Under the pieces are notes generated by a model. It was not told the DNA's origin. It searched no databases and saw only the letters and a list, made by a program, of their open reading frames with translations. From NCBI RefSeq assembly GCF_020707215.1, contig NZ_JAJFET010000005.1, positions 203,988 to 267,987 on the forward strand: DNA of 64,000 nucleotides, read 5' to 3'. Shown here piece by piece: positions 10,959-21,835 of the stretch; positions within the stretch are counted from its first letter, which is position 1, and each line of letters begins with the position of its first letter. This DNA is from Sphingomonas sp. PL-96. Lineage in GTDB: Bacteria; Pseudomonadota; Alphaproteobacteria; Sphingomonadales; Sphingomonadaceae. Both the position numbers and the translations under genes were made by a program.

Positions 10959-11510
10959 TCAGACCGCGTTTGCTGAAGCCGCGGTGTCGTTCTGCCGTTT
11001 CGCGATCTCGTCCAGCACCGCTTCGGGGGCGACATCGAGTTTGATCTCGTCGATCTCCTCACCACCCACTTCGACGCCGAGCTTCTTGGCGATCGCGTCC
11101 ACCAGCACGGCGAGCTTCGTCACCTCGTGCTCCGCGAGTAGACCGATGTGAAGGTCCAGGTCGGCGCGCCGATCGGCAGCAGCGGCCATTCGGTTCTGGC
11201 TGATGAGCACAAAGGTGGACAGGAAGATCGCCTCTACCGACGCTTCTGACGCCAGGATGACAAAGCTGGGATCAAACGGCGTCGCGCCGGGGATGAGCCC
11301 GAGGTTCACCACGACCCAGCCTCCATACACCACCAGGTGCAGATAGACGAACGTCATGCTGCCGGTGAAGCGGGTGATCGCCGCCGCGATCCGGTCTTGG
11401 AGCGACGCATCCGCCGCCTCTTAGGCCCGCCGGCTCTCCAGAACCTGGATGTTGCGCGTGAGCGCTTCACTGAGCTTCCGCGGACCGGGTGGAGGAACGG
11501 TGGTCGTCAT
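10959..11510 (-). pseudogene. DUF1003 membrane protein gene interrupted by one in-frame TAA
   Basis: Reading from the ATG at 11510 gives MTTTVPPPGPRKLSEALTRN, then IQVLESRRA, then a TAA at 11423-11421. The same frame continues EAADASLQDRIAAAITRFTG and on through the conserved DUF1003 core: FVYLHLVVYGGW, FDPSFVILASEASVEAIF and ISQNRMAAAADRRADLDLH. Both sides of the stop look like a normal DUF1003 N-terminus, so the frame is intact apart from one codon. A truncated protein could start at the ATG at 11357 (132 residues) but would lack the conserved N-terminal helix. Possible causes are a recent nonsense mutation, readthrough or a sequencing error. The family has two membrane segments and no known function. 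Confidence 0.8.
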
Positions 11511-11644
11511 CGGCAGGCACGCCCTTTCCCAGAGTGGGCCTCAACGCACGTCCCTGGCCTTTCGACCAATCCGGTTTCGCGGCGGCTTCAGTATCGACGT
11601 GGGCCGACGGGCGGCACGCCCGCCGCCCGCGCCTTGGATACCCC

Positions 11645-13798
11645 TCAGAAGATCCCCAGGAACTTCTTGCGCTGCTTCTTCTTCTCGTCGCCCGAGGCTT
11701 TGCCGTCCTCGTCCTTCGAGGGGGTGCCCACGCCCACATCGTCGCGCGGCTTGCCCTTGGTGGTGCGCTGCGCCTGGGCGGTGGCGCCGGCCAGCACCGG
11801 TCCGCATGCTGCCGACTTCGCATCGCCCACGTCGACAAAGGCGAGCAGCCCGCCGATCGGAGTCGCCACTGCCGCCAGCCCCAGGCCGATGCCGGCGCGA
11901 CCGACCAGTTCCGGGCTGATCACATCGAAACCGGGCTGCGCGAAATAGCCGTTGATGCCGACCGGCGATTGGCCCGCGAACAGCGAGAATTTCTTGGAAT
12001 CCGCCCGGAACGCCAGGTCGATCGCCTCGGTCTTGAAGCTGAAGCCGCCGCGGCCCAGCATCACGTTCTTCTGCGTGTCGATCAGGATCGGGTCGGCCGC
12101 TGCCACGCCGTTGCGCACGGTGAAGCCGATCAGGCCACAGTTGATCTGCACCGGCTCCTTCAGCTTGCCCTCGAACATCTTCTGGATGAACGTGCCGACG
12201 TCGATCTCCGACAGCTGGATGTTGCGCGCCCAGAAGCTGCCCTTGGGCATGATGAAGGCGATGCGCCCGTTGGAGCTCGCCAGCGAGTCATGCACGCTGT
12301 TGCCGCTGCCGGTCATCTTCACGCGCGCCGAGATGGTGCCGCTGGTGCCCGCCTCCGCCACGCCAAAGCCGGCGAGCAGCCTGCCCATCGGCGTCGGCGT
12401 CAGGCGGATGTCATAGTCGGTGAAGACCGGCGCCCGCCGCGCGTTGATGGTGATGTCCGACAGCAGCGTGCCGCGCGCCATGGTGAAGTTGAGCGGCGAC
12501 AGCTTCAGCAGCCGGTCGTCGAGCGTGAGCCCCAGCTTGATGTTGGAGATGGGCACGTTCTTGGAACGCACCTGCCGGACCGTCCAGTTGACCTTGGCGT
12601 CGAAGTTCTTGAGCGCGTCGACGTTGAGCGGCGTGTCCGGCAGCAGCCGCGGCGTGCCGCCGACCCGCGTCACCGTGCCCGCCTTGCCCTGCGCATCGAT
12701 GCGATCGGGGTTGTAACCGATGAACGGCGCTACATCGAGCATGTCGAGCGTGCGCGTCGCCAGGTCGGCGGTCAGGTACATGCGCGGCTCACGCTGGAAC
12801 ACGCTGAACCGGCCGGAGAGGTCGCTGGTCCCGAAATTGCCGCGCAAGCGGGTGAAGCGCCACTCCTCGCCCTGCTTGGTGAGCGCCGACGCCAGGTGAT
12901 AGCGCCGCGTGTCCGGCACGGTCAGGCCGAACACCTGGAACAGGGTCGCCAGGTTGCGACCGCGCAGGTCGACCTTCAGGTCCGAACCCTCGATCACCGT
13001 CGGCTCGGGCAGCGTGCCGGTTACGGTGCCCACCGCATCCACCGCCCGCACGGTCAGCGCCAGCTGGGTCTGCCCGCCCGCAAGCGCTGCGTTGGGAGAC
13101 AGCAGCGCGCCGGTCAGGGTGAACGGAATGCCGCGCGCGCGCCCGTCGCCGTCGAAGCGCACGGCGTTCGCGACCTTGCTGTCGCGCGCCTCCACCGTGC
13201 GGAAGCGGACGTTGGCCAGCACGCGCATCGACGGGTCGCTGTAGCGCAGCCCCGAATTGCTCACCGCCGCCTGGCGGATCACCGGCATGTCGAACGGCTC
13301 GCCCTTGGCGTTGGGGTCGCCAAAGGTCCAGGTGTTGCGGCGGTGGTCGGCGTCCCAGGCCAGATCGACACGCGCGCCGTCCAGCCCCAGCCAGTTGACC
13401 CGCCGCTTGCCGAACAGGAAGGTCAGCGTCGCAACCTGCGCGTCGAACTTGCGCGCCTGCAGGAAATTGCCCCCGCCCGCCCATTCGGGGTTGGAAACGG
13501 TCAGCCCCTCGGCCAGGAACTTGAGGTTGATCGGGTTGAAATAGAGCTGGAAATCGCCTGCCACCCGCACCTGCCGCTCGGCCGAGCTCGACGCGATCTT
13601 TTCGAACGTGTGCTTCAGGAAGCGGCCCTTGGTGATGAACAGGATCGCCCACACCAGGAACAGCGCGATGAAGATGCCGAGCACCACCCGCAGCAGGATG
13701 GTGAGCCAGCGCGGCCGCCCGCGCCGCGGCGGTGCCGCCGGAGTTGCGGCGGGCGGCGGCACCTGGTCCGCGACGGGGGGCAGTTCGCGATCAGCCAT
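11645..13798 (-). CDS. AsmA-family protein
   Basis: 717 residues. A proline-rich cytoplasmic N-terminus is followed by one membrane segment at about residues 32-55, then a large periplasmic beta-rich region. The start of that region ([19 protein letters not shown] then [20 protein letters not shown]) is the AsmA signature. The second half contains the C-terminal AsmA-like pattern ([20 protein letters not shown] and [14 protein letters not shown]). The tail is charged and lysine-rich. AsmA-like proteins are bridge-like and thought to help move lipids to or organise the outer membrane. The exact role here is not shown. It stands alone, divergent from rpmI-rplT. Confidence 0.9.
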   Translation of the reverse strand: MADRELPPVADQVPPPAATPAAPPRRGRPRWLTILLRVVLGIFIALFLVWAILFITKGRFLKHTFEKIASSSAERQVRVAGDFQLYFNPINLKFLAEGLTVSNPEWAGGGNFLQARKFDAQVATLTFLFGKRRVNWLGLDGARVDLAWDADHRRNTWTFGDPNAKGEPFDMPVIRQAAVSNSGLRYSDPSMRVLANVRFRTVEARDSKVANAVRFDGDGRARGIPFTLTGALLSPNAALAGGQTQLALTVRAVDAVGTVTGTLPEPTVIEGSDLKVDLRGRNLATLFQVFGLTVPDTRRYHLASALTKQGEEWRFTRLRGNFGTSDLSGRFSVFQREPRMYLTADLATRTLDMLDVAPFIGYNPDRIDAQGKAGTVTRVGGTPRLLPDTPLNVDALKNFDAKVNWTVRQVRSKNVPISNIKLGLTLDDRLLKLSPLNFTMARGTLLSDITINARRAPVFTDYDIRLTPTPMGRLLAGFGVAEAGTSGTISARVKMTGSGNSVHDSLASSNGRIAFIMPKGSFWARNIQLSEIDVGTFIQKMFEGKLKEPVQINCGLIGFTVRNGVAAADPILIDTQKNVMLGRGGFSFKTEAIDLAFRADSKKFSLFAGQSPVGINGYFAQPGFDVISPELVGRAGIGLGLAAVATPIGGLLAFVDVGDAKSAACGPVLAGATAQAQRTTKGKPRDDVGVGTPSKDEDGKASGDEKKKQRKKFLGIF

Positions 13799-13845
13799 GC
13801 CGGCAAAAACTCGCCGTAGGCGTAACGAGTTCCCATGAGGTGCGC

Positions 13846-13869
13846 GTGCTCCTGCGCGGGCAGGAGCAC
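13846..13869. repeat. Single hairpin of the GTGCTCCTGC repeat type
   Basis: GTGCTCCTGC and GCAGGAGCAC are perfectly complementary around a short GCGG centre. It shares the arm sequence of the larger repeats near 31.7, 40.7 and 46.1 kb and lies between the AsmA and rpmI starts. Confidence 0.6.
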
Positions 13870-14031
13870 GGAAGAAGTGCGGTTGCGCTCCGCCACCGTG
13901 GTTGCACCGCTGCCGCCATTACGCTAAGCGCGCCGTCTTTCCACGACTCTTCGAGCCTGTCTCGGGGGATCGCCCGGCCAAAAGGGCTGCCGCGGCGATT
14001 CTGTTGGGTCGTGTCAAACAAGGAGAAAAAA

Positions 14032-14235
14032 ATGCCCAAGCTCAAGACCAAGAGCGGCGTGAAGAAGCGCTTCAAGTTCACCGCCACCGGCAAGGTGAAG
14101 CACGGTGTGGCCGGCAAGCGCCACCGCCTGATCAGCCACAATGCCAAGTACATCCGCCAGAACCGCGGCACCTCGGTGCTCGCCGACGCCGACGTCGCAC
14201 ACGTCAAGGCGTGGGCGCCCTACGGTCTGCGCTAA
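14032..14235 (+). CDS. rpmI: 50S ribosomal protein L35
   Basis: 67 residues beginning [20 protein letters not shown] and including [17 protein letters not shown], the L35 pattern. The ATG at 14032 follows AAGGAG. The gene lies 13 bp before rplT. infC, which often precedes rpmI, is absent here, so the operon begins at rpmI in this genome. Confidence 0.98.
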   Translation: MPKLKTKSGVKKRFKFTATGKVKHGVAGKRHRLISHNAKYIRQNRGTSVLADADVAHVKAWAPYGLR

Positions 14236-14248
14236 GGAGGTCTGACAC

Positions 14249-14614
14249 ATGGCACGTATCAAGCGCGGCACCACGACCCGCACCAAGCACAAGCGTATTT
14301 TGGATCAGGCGAAGGGCTATTATGGCCGTCGCAAGAACACGATCCGCATCGCACGTCAGGCCGTCGAAAAGGCCGGCCAGTACGCCTATCGCGACCGCAA
14401 GGTTAAGAAGCGGACCTTCCGCGGCCTCTGGATCCAGCGCATCAACGCCGGCGTCCGGGCCGAGGGCCTGACCTATTCGCAGTTCATGCACGGCCTGAAG
14501 CTCGCCGGCATCCAGCTGGACCGCAAGGTCCTGGCGGATATCGCGATGCACGAGGGTGAGGCATTTACCGCGATCGTCGCTCAGGCGAAGGCGGCACTGC
14601 CCCAGGCCGCCTAA
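14249..14614 (+). CDS. rplT: 50S ribosomal protein L20
   Basis: 121 residues beginning [18 protein letters not shown], with [20 protein letters not shown] and the [16 protein letters not shown] segment. L20 is an early 23S rRNA assembly protein. AAGGAGG precedes the start. A clear terminator follows. Confidence 0.99.
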   Translation: MARIKRGTTTRTKHKRILDQAKGYYGRRKNTIRIARQAVEKAGQYAYRDRKVKKRTFRGLWIQRINAGVRAEGLTYSQFMHGLKLAGIQLDRKVLADIAMHEGEAFTAIVAQAKAALPQAA

Positions 14615-14640
14615 GCGACCTGCAGCGTTACGCGAACATG

Positions 14641-14677
14641 GGGCGTCGGTGGCAACACCGGCGCCCTTTTCGTTTTT
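14641..14677 (+). terminator. Rho-independent terminator after rplT
   Basis: GGGCGTCGGTG and CACCGGCGCCC pair over 11 bp (one G-T) with loop GCAA, followed by TTTTCGTTTTT. This separates rpmI-rplT from the LysE and pheST genes. Confidence 0.88.
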
Positions 14678-14719
14678 GCCCGCGGCCACTCAGTGGTCAG
14701 GGCAAATGAGGAGGCACGA

Positions 14720-15340
14720 ATGGCGATGCACCTCTGGTGGCTCTACGTCACCGCCGTGTTCCTGATCGCCGGCACCCCCGGCCCCAACATGCTGCACGTC
14801 ATGGTGCAGAGCATCCACCACGGCCCGCGCCGCGCGGTCTTTTCCATGGCCGGGCTGATGAGCGCCAACCTGCTGTGCCTGCTCGCCTCCGCGCTGGGCC
14901 TGGGCGCGCTGCTCCAGGCATCGCCGCGGCTCTATGGTGCGCTGCGCTTCGCCGGTGCCGCCTATCTGATCTGGCTGGGGATCAAGGCGTGGCGGGCACC
15001 CGTCTCGGACGCTCCTAAGGCGGAGGGCTTCACCCGCAGCCGCCCCGGCGCGCTCTATGCGGCTGGACTCGCGACCGGCCTCTCCAACCCGAAGCTGATC
15101 GTCTTCGCCGCCGCGCTGTTCCCGCAGTTCCTGGATCCTGCCCGCCCCTTCTGGCTCCAACTGGCGATCCTGGTCGCGACGTTCGTGGTGATCGAGAGCG
15201 GCTGGTACATGGCGTATGCGCTGGGCGGCCGCTCGCTCGCCCGCTGGCTGGCACCGCCGCGCCGCCAGCGGCTGTTCAACCGCGCGACGGGGTCGCTGTT
15301 CATCGGCTTCGGCGGCCTTCTGCTCGCTGCCCGCGCGTGA
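14720..15340 (+). CDS. LysE/RhtB-family amino-acid exporter
   Basis: 206 residues from the ATG at 14720, chosen because GAGGAGG lies 5 bp upstream. The upstream GTG at 14693 has no such site. The LysE/RhtB signature is visible: FLIAGTPGPNMLHVM near the N-terminus, GAAYLIWLGIKAWRAP in the middle, and ATGLSNPKLIVFAAALFPQF. About six membrane segments are predicted. The substrate is probably an amino acid or derivative, but cannot be told. It sits between rplT and pheS, splitting the common rpmI-rplT-pheS-pheT order. Confidence 0.9.
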   Translation: MAMHLWWLYVTAVFLIAGTPGPNMLHVMVQSIHHGPRRAVFSMAGLMSANLLCLLASALGLGALLQASPRLYGALRFAGAAYLIWLGIKAWRAPVSDAPKAEGFTRSRPGALYAAGLATGLSNPKLIVFAAALFPQFLDPARPFWLQLAILVATFVVIESGWYMAYALGGRSLARWLAPPRRQRLFNRATGSLFIGFGGLLLAARA

Positions 15341-15413
15341 CGCAGGCCCGGAACGGCTTGACCTGAGCCGCCGACTAAGGTTCGGACCTCCCAATCTTGC
15401 GAACGGAATTTAG

Positions 15414-16486
<1,073 letters not shown>

Positions 16487-16490
<4 letters not shown>

Positions 16491-18865
16491 AGTTCACCCT
16501 TTCCTGGCTGCGCGAGCACCTCGACACCGACGCCTCGCTCGACGCGATCCTCGACGGCCTGACCGCCATCGGGCTGGAGGTCGAGGGCGTCGAGAACCCG
16601 GCCGCGCGCCTCAACGGCTTCCGCGTCGCCCGCGTCCTCACCGCCGAGCGCCATCCCCAGGCCGACAAGCTCCAGGTGCTATCGGTCGATGCCGGCGACG
16701 GCCCGCTCCAGGTCGTCTGCGGCGCGCCCAACGCCCGCGCCGGCCTGGTCGGCGTGTTCGGCATGCCCGGCGCGGTCGTCCCCGCCAACGGCATGGAGCT
16801 GCGCGTCGCCGCCATCCGCGGCGTCGAGTCCAACGGCATGATGTGCTCGACCCGCGAGCTGGAGCTCGGCGAGGACCACGACGGCATCATCGAGCTGCCC
16901 GCCGATGCGCCGGTCGGCACGACCTTTGCCGACTATGCCGGCCTCGACGATCCCGTTATCGACGTCGCGATCACGCCCAACCGCCAGGACTGCATGGGCG
17001 TGCGCGGCATCGCCCGCGACTTGGCGGCCGCTGGCCTCGGCACGCTGCGCCCGCTCGACGCGGTGCTCGGCGACCTGCCCGCGATCGTACCCCAGGGCGC
17101 CGGCCCGGACGTGTCGACGCAGGACCTGGAGGGCTGCCCCGCCTTCTTCGCCCAGACCGTCGCCGGCGTCACCAACGGCCCCTCGCCCGACTGGCTCCAG
17201 CGCCGGCTGACCACGGTTGGCCAGAAGCCCATTTCGGCCCTGGTCGACATCACCAACTACGTCATGCTCGGCCTCGGCCGCCCGCTGCACGTCTATGACC
17301 GCGCTAAGCTCCAGGGCGGTCTGGTCGCGCGGCATGCGGCAGCCGGCGAGCAGGTGCTCGCGCTCAACGGCAAGACCTACACGCTCGACGGCGGCGAGAC
17401 CGTGATCGCCGACGACGCAGCCGTGCACGACATCGGCGGCATCATGGGCGGCGAGCATTCGGGCGTGTCGGAAACGACCACCGACGTGCTCATCGAGTGC
17501 GCCTATTTCACGCCGGAGACGATCGCCCGCACCGGCCAGAAGCTCGCGCTCACTTCCGACGCGCGCCAGCGCTTCGAGCGCGGCGTCGATCCCGCCTTCC
17601 TCGACGAGGGGCTGGCGATCGCCACCCGCCTGGTGCTCGCCCTGTGCGGCGGCACGCCGAGCGAAGTCACCCGCGCCGGCGAGCCGCCGGTCGACCCGCG
17701 CCTCGTCGCCTACAACCCGAACCTCGCGGAGACGCTCGGCGGCCTCGCGGTCGCGCCCGAGCGGCAGCAGGAGATCCTCGAACGTCTCGGCTTCGTGGTC
17801 GACCTCGAATGGAACGTGGTGGTGCCGAGCTGGCGCCGCGACATCGACGGACCCGCAGATCTGGTCGAGGAAGTGATCCGCATCGAGGGCATCGACAAGG
17901 TGCCCTCGACGCCGCTGCCCCGCCCCGCCGGCGTCGCGCGCCCGACCGCCACGCCTGAGCAGAAGCTCGAGCGCCGCCTGCGCCGTTCGGCCGCTGCCCG
18001 CGGCCTCAACGAAGCGATCACCTGGAGCTTTATCGCCGAGGATGCGGCCGCAAGCTTCGGCGGCGGTGCCTGGACGCTCGCTAACCCGATCAGCGAGGAC
18101 ATGAAGGTCATGCGCCCCTCGCTGCTCCCCGGGCTGCTGTCGGCTGCGAACCGCAACCTCAAGCGCGGCGCCACCGGCGTGCGGCTGTTCGAGATCGGCC
18201 GCCGCTATCTCGCCGACGGCGAGCGCCTGACGCTCGGCGTCGTGCTCGCCGGCGAGCAGCGCAGCCGCGGCTGGCAGGCGGGCAAGGCCGCGCCCTTCGA
18301 CGCGTTCGATGCCAAGGCAGAGGCGCTCGCGCTGCTGGAAGCCGCCGGTGCTCCGGTCGCCAACCTCCAGGTCATGGACGGTGCGGGCGATGCCTATCAC
18401 CCCGGCCAGTCCGCGACGCTGCGGCTCGGGCCGAAGACGGTGCTCGCCGCCTTCGGCACGCTCCACCCGCGCATCGCCAAGGCATTCGACCTCTCGGGCT
18501 CCGTCGTCGCAGTCGAGCTGTTCCTGGACGCGCTGCCGCCCAAGCGCGGCAGCGGCTTCATGCGCCCGGCCTATGCGCCGCCGGCGTTGCAGGCGGTGAC
18601 GCGCGACTTCGCCTTCCTGGTGCCCGCCACCGTCAGCGGCGACGCGCTGGTGCGCGCCGTGCGCGGTGCGGACAAGGCGGCGATCGTCGACGCACGGCTG
18701 TTCGACCTCTTCACCGGCGCCGGGGTCGAGGATGGCATGAAGTCGCTCGCCGTCGAGATCACGCTCCAGCCGGGCGAGAAGAGCTTCACCGACGCGGAGA
18801 TCAAGGGGGTCGCCGACAAGGTGGTCGCTGCCGCCGCCAAGCTGGGAGCCGCCTTGCGTGGCTGA
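16487..18865 (+). CDS. pheT: Phenylalanine-tRNA ligase, beta subunit
   Basis: 792 residues, the expected length. Domains in order: an N-terminal region with the EMAP-like tRNA-binding fold ([20 protein letters not shown], about 45-150), the B3/B4 editing domain ([19 protein letters not shown] region), B5 (the ITNPI-type core around 400-470), the catalytic-like beta core, and the C-terminal FDX-ACB anticodon-binding domain ([18 protein letters not shown]). It is translationally coupled to pheS. The following epimerase gene overlaps its end. Confidence 0.97.
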
Positions 18866-19730
18866 TCGGGTGGAGATCGGCAACGGCATCCTCACGGCGG
18901 CGATCGACCCGCTCGGCGCCGAGCTCGTGTCGCTTTGCGATGCGCAAGGCCGCGAGCTGATGACCGACGCCGATCCCGCCTTCTGGACGGGCCACGCACC
19001 GATCCTCTTCCCGATCGTGGGCCGGCTGGCGGGCGACCGCTACCGGCTCGAGGGCCGCGACTATGCCCTGCCCCAGCACGGCTTCGCCCGCCGCCGCAGC
19101 TTCACGCTGGTGGAGCAGACAGCCGACAGCGTCCGCTTCCGGCTTGAAGACGATGCCGAAACCCGCGAAGTCTACCCGCGCGCCTTCGCGCTCGACGTCA
19201 CCCACGCGCTCGACGGCGCGACGCTCACCACCACCGTCACGGTCACCAACCGCGACACCCGCGACCTGCCGGCCAGCATCGGTTTCCACCACGCCTTCGC
19301 CTGGCCGCTCCCCTATGGCCGCCCGCGCGACGCCCACCGCATCACCTTTGCGACGCCCGAGCCGGCAAGCCTCGCCTCGGTCGAGGACGGCCTGATCGCC
19401 TCCGCCCCGCGCCCGAGCCCGCTCCAGGACCGCGTGCTGTCCCTCTCCGACAACCTCTTCACCGAGGACGCGCTCGTCTGGCAGCAGCTTGAAAGCCAGT
19501 CGCTCCGCTACGACGCCGGCGAAGGCCCTGCGCTGGAGATCGGCTTCCCCGACACCCCCATGCTCGGCATCTGGACCAAGCCCGGCGCCGCTTTCGTCTG
19601 CGTCGAGCCGTGGCACGGCATCGCCGACCCGGTCGGCTTCACGGGCGAGATCTGGGACAAGCCCGGCATGATGCGCGTCGCCCCCGGCGCCACCCGCAGC
19701 GCCGTCCTGTCGGTAACGCTGCTGCCCTGA
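18858..19730 (+). CDS. Aldose 1-epimerase family protein
   Basis: 290 residues starting at a GTG that overlaps the pheT stop. The beta-sandwich mutarotase pattern is present: GAELVSLCDAQGRELM, HAPILFPIVGRLAGD and LPQHGFARRRSF. GFHHAFAWPLP holds a candidate catalytic histidine, and WHGIADPVGF closes the site. This is the YeaD/LACX-like branch, which interconverts anomers of sugars or sugar phosphates. Its exact sugar is unknown. The overlap suggests cotranscription with pheST, with no obvious functional link. Confidence 0.85.
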   Translation: MADRVEIGNGILTAAIDPLGAELVSLCDAQGRELMTDADPAFWTGHAPILFPIVGRLAGDRYRLEGRDYALPQHGFARRRSFTLVEQTADSVRFRLEDDAETREVYPRAFALDVTHALDGATLTTTVTVTNRDTRDLPASIGFHHAFAWPLPYGRPRDAHRITFATPEPASLASVEDGLIASAPRPSPLQDRVLSLSDNLFTEDALVWQQLESQSLRYDAGEGPALEIGFPDTPMLGIWTKPGAAFVCVEPWHGIADPVGFTGEIWDKPGMMRVAPGATRSAVLSVTLLP

Positions 19731-19797
19731 CCGGGCGCTGCTGGACAAACCCGCGCTTCTCCTATCTGCATGATCAAAAGATCATCGGGAGAGAGCC

Positions 19798-20829
19798 ATG
19801 CGACCCTTTTGGAAGCGCCTCGCCGTCGCGGCATTCGCCGCCCTTGCCGCAGCAGTCCCGGCAATCGCACAGGTGGCCCCCGGCGGCCCCGTCACGCCCT
19901 ATGTCGATCCGGCCAAGGCGTACCTCTTCGCCCACATGACCAAGGAACGCTACGGCGTCCTCTATTACTCGGTCAGCCTCGACGGCTTCCACTGGACGCG
20001 CCTCAACGGCGGCAACCCGGTGTCGGCCGACTACCACGGCCATGCCTCGATCGCCCAGGGCTCCGACGGGCGCTACTATCTGGTCGGCAACAACAGCGAC
20101 GAGGATCCCCTGATCCGCTTCTGGGTCTCCGACGACCTCGTCCGCTGGCAGCCGTTCGGCACCTACCGTCCCGACCTGAAGGACATCCCCGGCCACCCGC
20201 ACGCCATGCAGCGCATCGGCGCGCCCAAGCTCCTGTTCGACAAGCCCTCGCGCCAGTTCCTGCTGACCTGGCACACGCCTAACGAGGACGGCAACCGTGA
20301 GGATCCGGAACGCTATTGGGCCAGCCAGCGCACGCTCTACGTCCGGTCGCCAGACCTCAAGACCTTCGCCGCCAAGCCACGCCGGCTGTTCAGCTGGGAC
20401 ATGGCGACCATCGACACCATCCTCCAGCCCGATCCCCGCGGCGGATACTGCGCGGTTCTCAAGGACGAACGCTACCCGTCCTATGAATGGACCACCGGCA
20501 AGACGATCCGCATCAGCTGCGCCGCCAGCCTGCTCGGCCCCTATCCGCTCCCCGGCGCCTCGCTCAGCCCGAACTTCCGCGAGGCGCCGACGCTGATCCG
20601 CTCGCCCGACGACAAGGACTGGCTGCTCTTTTACGAGCAATATGCCGGCACCAGCTACGGCCTCTCGATGGCGCCGACACTGCAAGGGCCGTGGTTCCAG
20701 GTGTCGGGCAACAGCGGCGTTTTCGAATGGAACCGCTACGAGATGCCCGCCGGCACCCGCCACGGCTCGATGCTGCCGATCAGCCGCAAGCAATATGAGG
20801 CGATCCGCGCCGCCTTCCCGGAAGGTTGA
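19798..20829 (+). CDS. Secreted GH43-like beta-propeller glycosidase
   Basis: 343 residues with a Sec signal peptide (about 1-25, ending PAIAQ). The body has repeated blades with paired DGFHWTRL, DDLVRWQPFG and RSPDLKTF motifs, the SxDxxxW blade signature of five-bladed propeller glycosidases and arabinosidases (GH43/GH32/GH68/GH130 superfamily). I cannot assign the three catalytic acids with certainty. The substrate is likely a plant or extracellular polysaccharide fragment. GGGAGAGAG precedes the start, and a small palindrome GATCAAAAGATC lies just upstream. Confidence 0.7.
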   Translation: MRPFWKRLAVAAFAALAAAVPAIAQVAPGGPVTPYVDPAKAYLFAHMTKERYGVLYYSVSLDGFHWTRLNGGNPVSADYHGHASIAQGSDGRYYLVGNNSDEDPLIRFWVSDDLVRWQPFGTYRPDLKDIPGHPHAMQRIGAPKLLFDKPSRQFLLTWHTPNEDGNREDPERYWASQRTLYVRSPDLKTFAAKPRRLFSWDMATIDTILQPDPRGGYCAVLKDERYPSYEWTTGKTIRISCAASLLGPYPLPGASLSPNFREAPTLIRSPDDKDWLLFYEQYAGTSYGLSMAPTLQGPWFQVSGNSGVFEWNRYEMPAGTRHGSMLPISRKQYEAIRAAFPEG

Positions 20830-20833
20830 GGCG

Positions 20834-21073
20834 TCAGCGCGATCGACGCCGCAGGATCACCGCGCCCGCCACCAGCCCCAGCACCAGCAACAACGGAAGA
20901 TCGAACAGCCACAGCCGGTCGTCGCCGTTCATGTCCCAGGGCCATGCCGCCCGGCACCCGGTGGAGTTGGGTGCATAGCCGCACGCCGTGCTGCGGAGCG
21001 CGGCAGCGGCCAGAATCGCCAGGCCCGCGATCCCAGCGGCGAGCACGAACAGCAGGTTGGACAAGGCGCGCAT
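20834..21073 (-). CDS. Small two-segment membrane protein of unknown function
   Basis: 79 residues from the ATG at 21073. Hydrophobic segments lie at about 5-27 and 56-74, joined by a loop with two cysteines (ACGYAPNSTGC) and ending in an RRRSR tail. Its start lies 5 bp after the stop of the lipoprotein gene upstream, which suggests cotranscription. I do not recognise the family. Confidence 0.6.
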   Translation of the reverse strand: MRALSNLLFVLAAGIAGLAILAAAALRSTACGYAPNSTGCRAAWPWDMNGDDRLWLFDLPLLLVLGLVAGAVILRRRSR

Positions 21074-21078
21074 GGTGA

Positions 21079-21642
21079 TCAGCCCGCCATCGGCTGCAGC
21101 GTGATCCGCCGCCGCACCGTTTCGTGCAGCAGGCACATGGGCACGTCGACCATGTCGATCGTCCCGCCCGTCCTCTGCTCCTCGCACTCCGCGTCGCGCC
21201 GCCGGATCCAGGCCCGCTCTTCGACCCGAAGCTTCGCCTGCTCCGCCCGCCCACGCTTGGCCATGGCCGATTTGTAGGCCGCGTTCAGCCGCGCGTCCTG
21301 CACCGCCAGCTCGTCGCGCACGCACGCCCCCATCGCCACGGACACGCCCTTGGCCGCATCGCCCGAGTTCAGGCACGCCTCCAACGCGGGCGAGAGCTGC
21401 GCCTCTACGTCTGCCTCGGTGATGTCCAGCGCCGGTCGCTCCTGTGGCAATGCCGTCGCGGTCGGCTCGGGCGCAGCTGCGGGCGCGGTGGCAGTCGGCA
21501 CCGGCGCGATGGTCGCCGCCGCTTCCGGAGCCGGCTCCGACGCCGCATTGTCAGGCGTTGCCTCGCCGTTGCAGGCAGTGGCGAGCAGGATCAGTGCCAG
21601 GCCGGAGCCGCGCGCCGCGAAAAGGGTGGAGAGCATGGCCAT
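21079..21642 (-). CDS. Lipoprotein with LprI-like (DUF1311) domain
   Basis: 187 residues from the ATG at 21642 (an ATG two codons on is also possible). The N-terminus ends in a lipobox-like LLATAC, so the mature protein is probably lipid-anchored in the envelope. An Ala/Pro/Thr-rich linker follows (about 30-75). The C-terminal half has the cysteine-containing DUF1311 pattern: EACLNSGDA, MGACVRDELAVQDARLNAAY, EERAWIRRRDAEC and CLLHETVRRR. LprI of Mycobacterium inhibits lysozyme; that function is not shown for this protein. It is divergent from the bkd operon. Confidence 0.78.
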   Translation of the reverse strand: MAMLSTLFAARGSGLALILLATACNGEATPDNAASEPAPEAAATIAPVPTATAPAAAPEPTATALPQERPALDITEADVEAQLSPALEACLNSGDAAKGVSVAMGACVRDELAVQDARLNAAYKSAMAKRGRAEQAKLRVEERAWIRRRDAECEEQRTGGTIDMVDVPMCLLHETVRRRITLQPMAG

Positions 21643-21774
21643 GCCGTTCCATAACTCGGGCCAGCGTTCAGGGCGAGCGAAGCGGTTGCACCTGCCGCCG
21701 GAAACCACCCATCCGCCCCGACGCTGCACCGCAGCGACGATCCTGGCTTCCGCAACCCCGCGCAATTTAATAAC

Positions 21775-21791
21775 ACTCGCTTGAAACGAGT
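21775..21791. promoter_or_regulatory. Inverted repeat before the bkd operon (candidate operator)
   Basis: ACTCG and CGAGT flank TTGAA-containing sequence in the 193-bp divergent gap, next to the AT-rich AATTTAATAA at 21764-21773. The position suits a regulator of the dehydrogenase operon. No specific regulator family is implied by the sequence. Confidence 0.25.
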
Positions 21792-21835
21792 CTGCGCGGG
21801 GTTCCGGCCCCAGACCGCAGGCCAAGGAGAGACGA

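Noticed and set aside
15341..15413. T-box or Phe-rich attenuator before pheS
   Set aside because: The gap is only 73 bp and contains no phenylalanine codon run or terminator/antiterminator pair.
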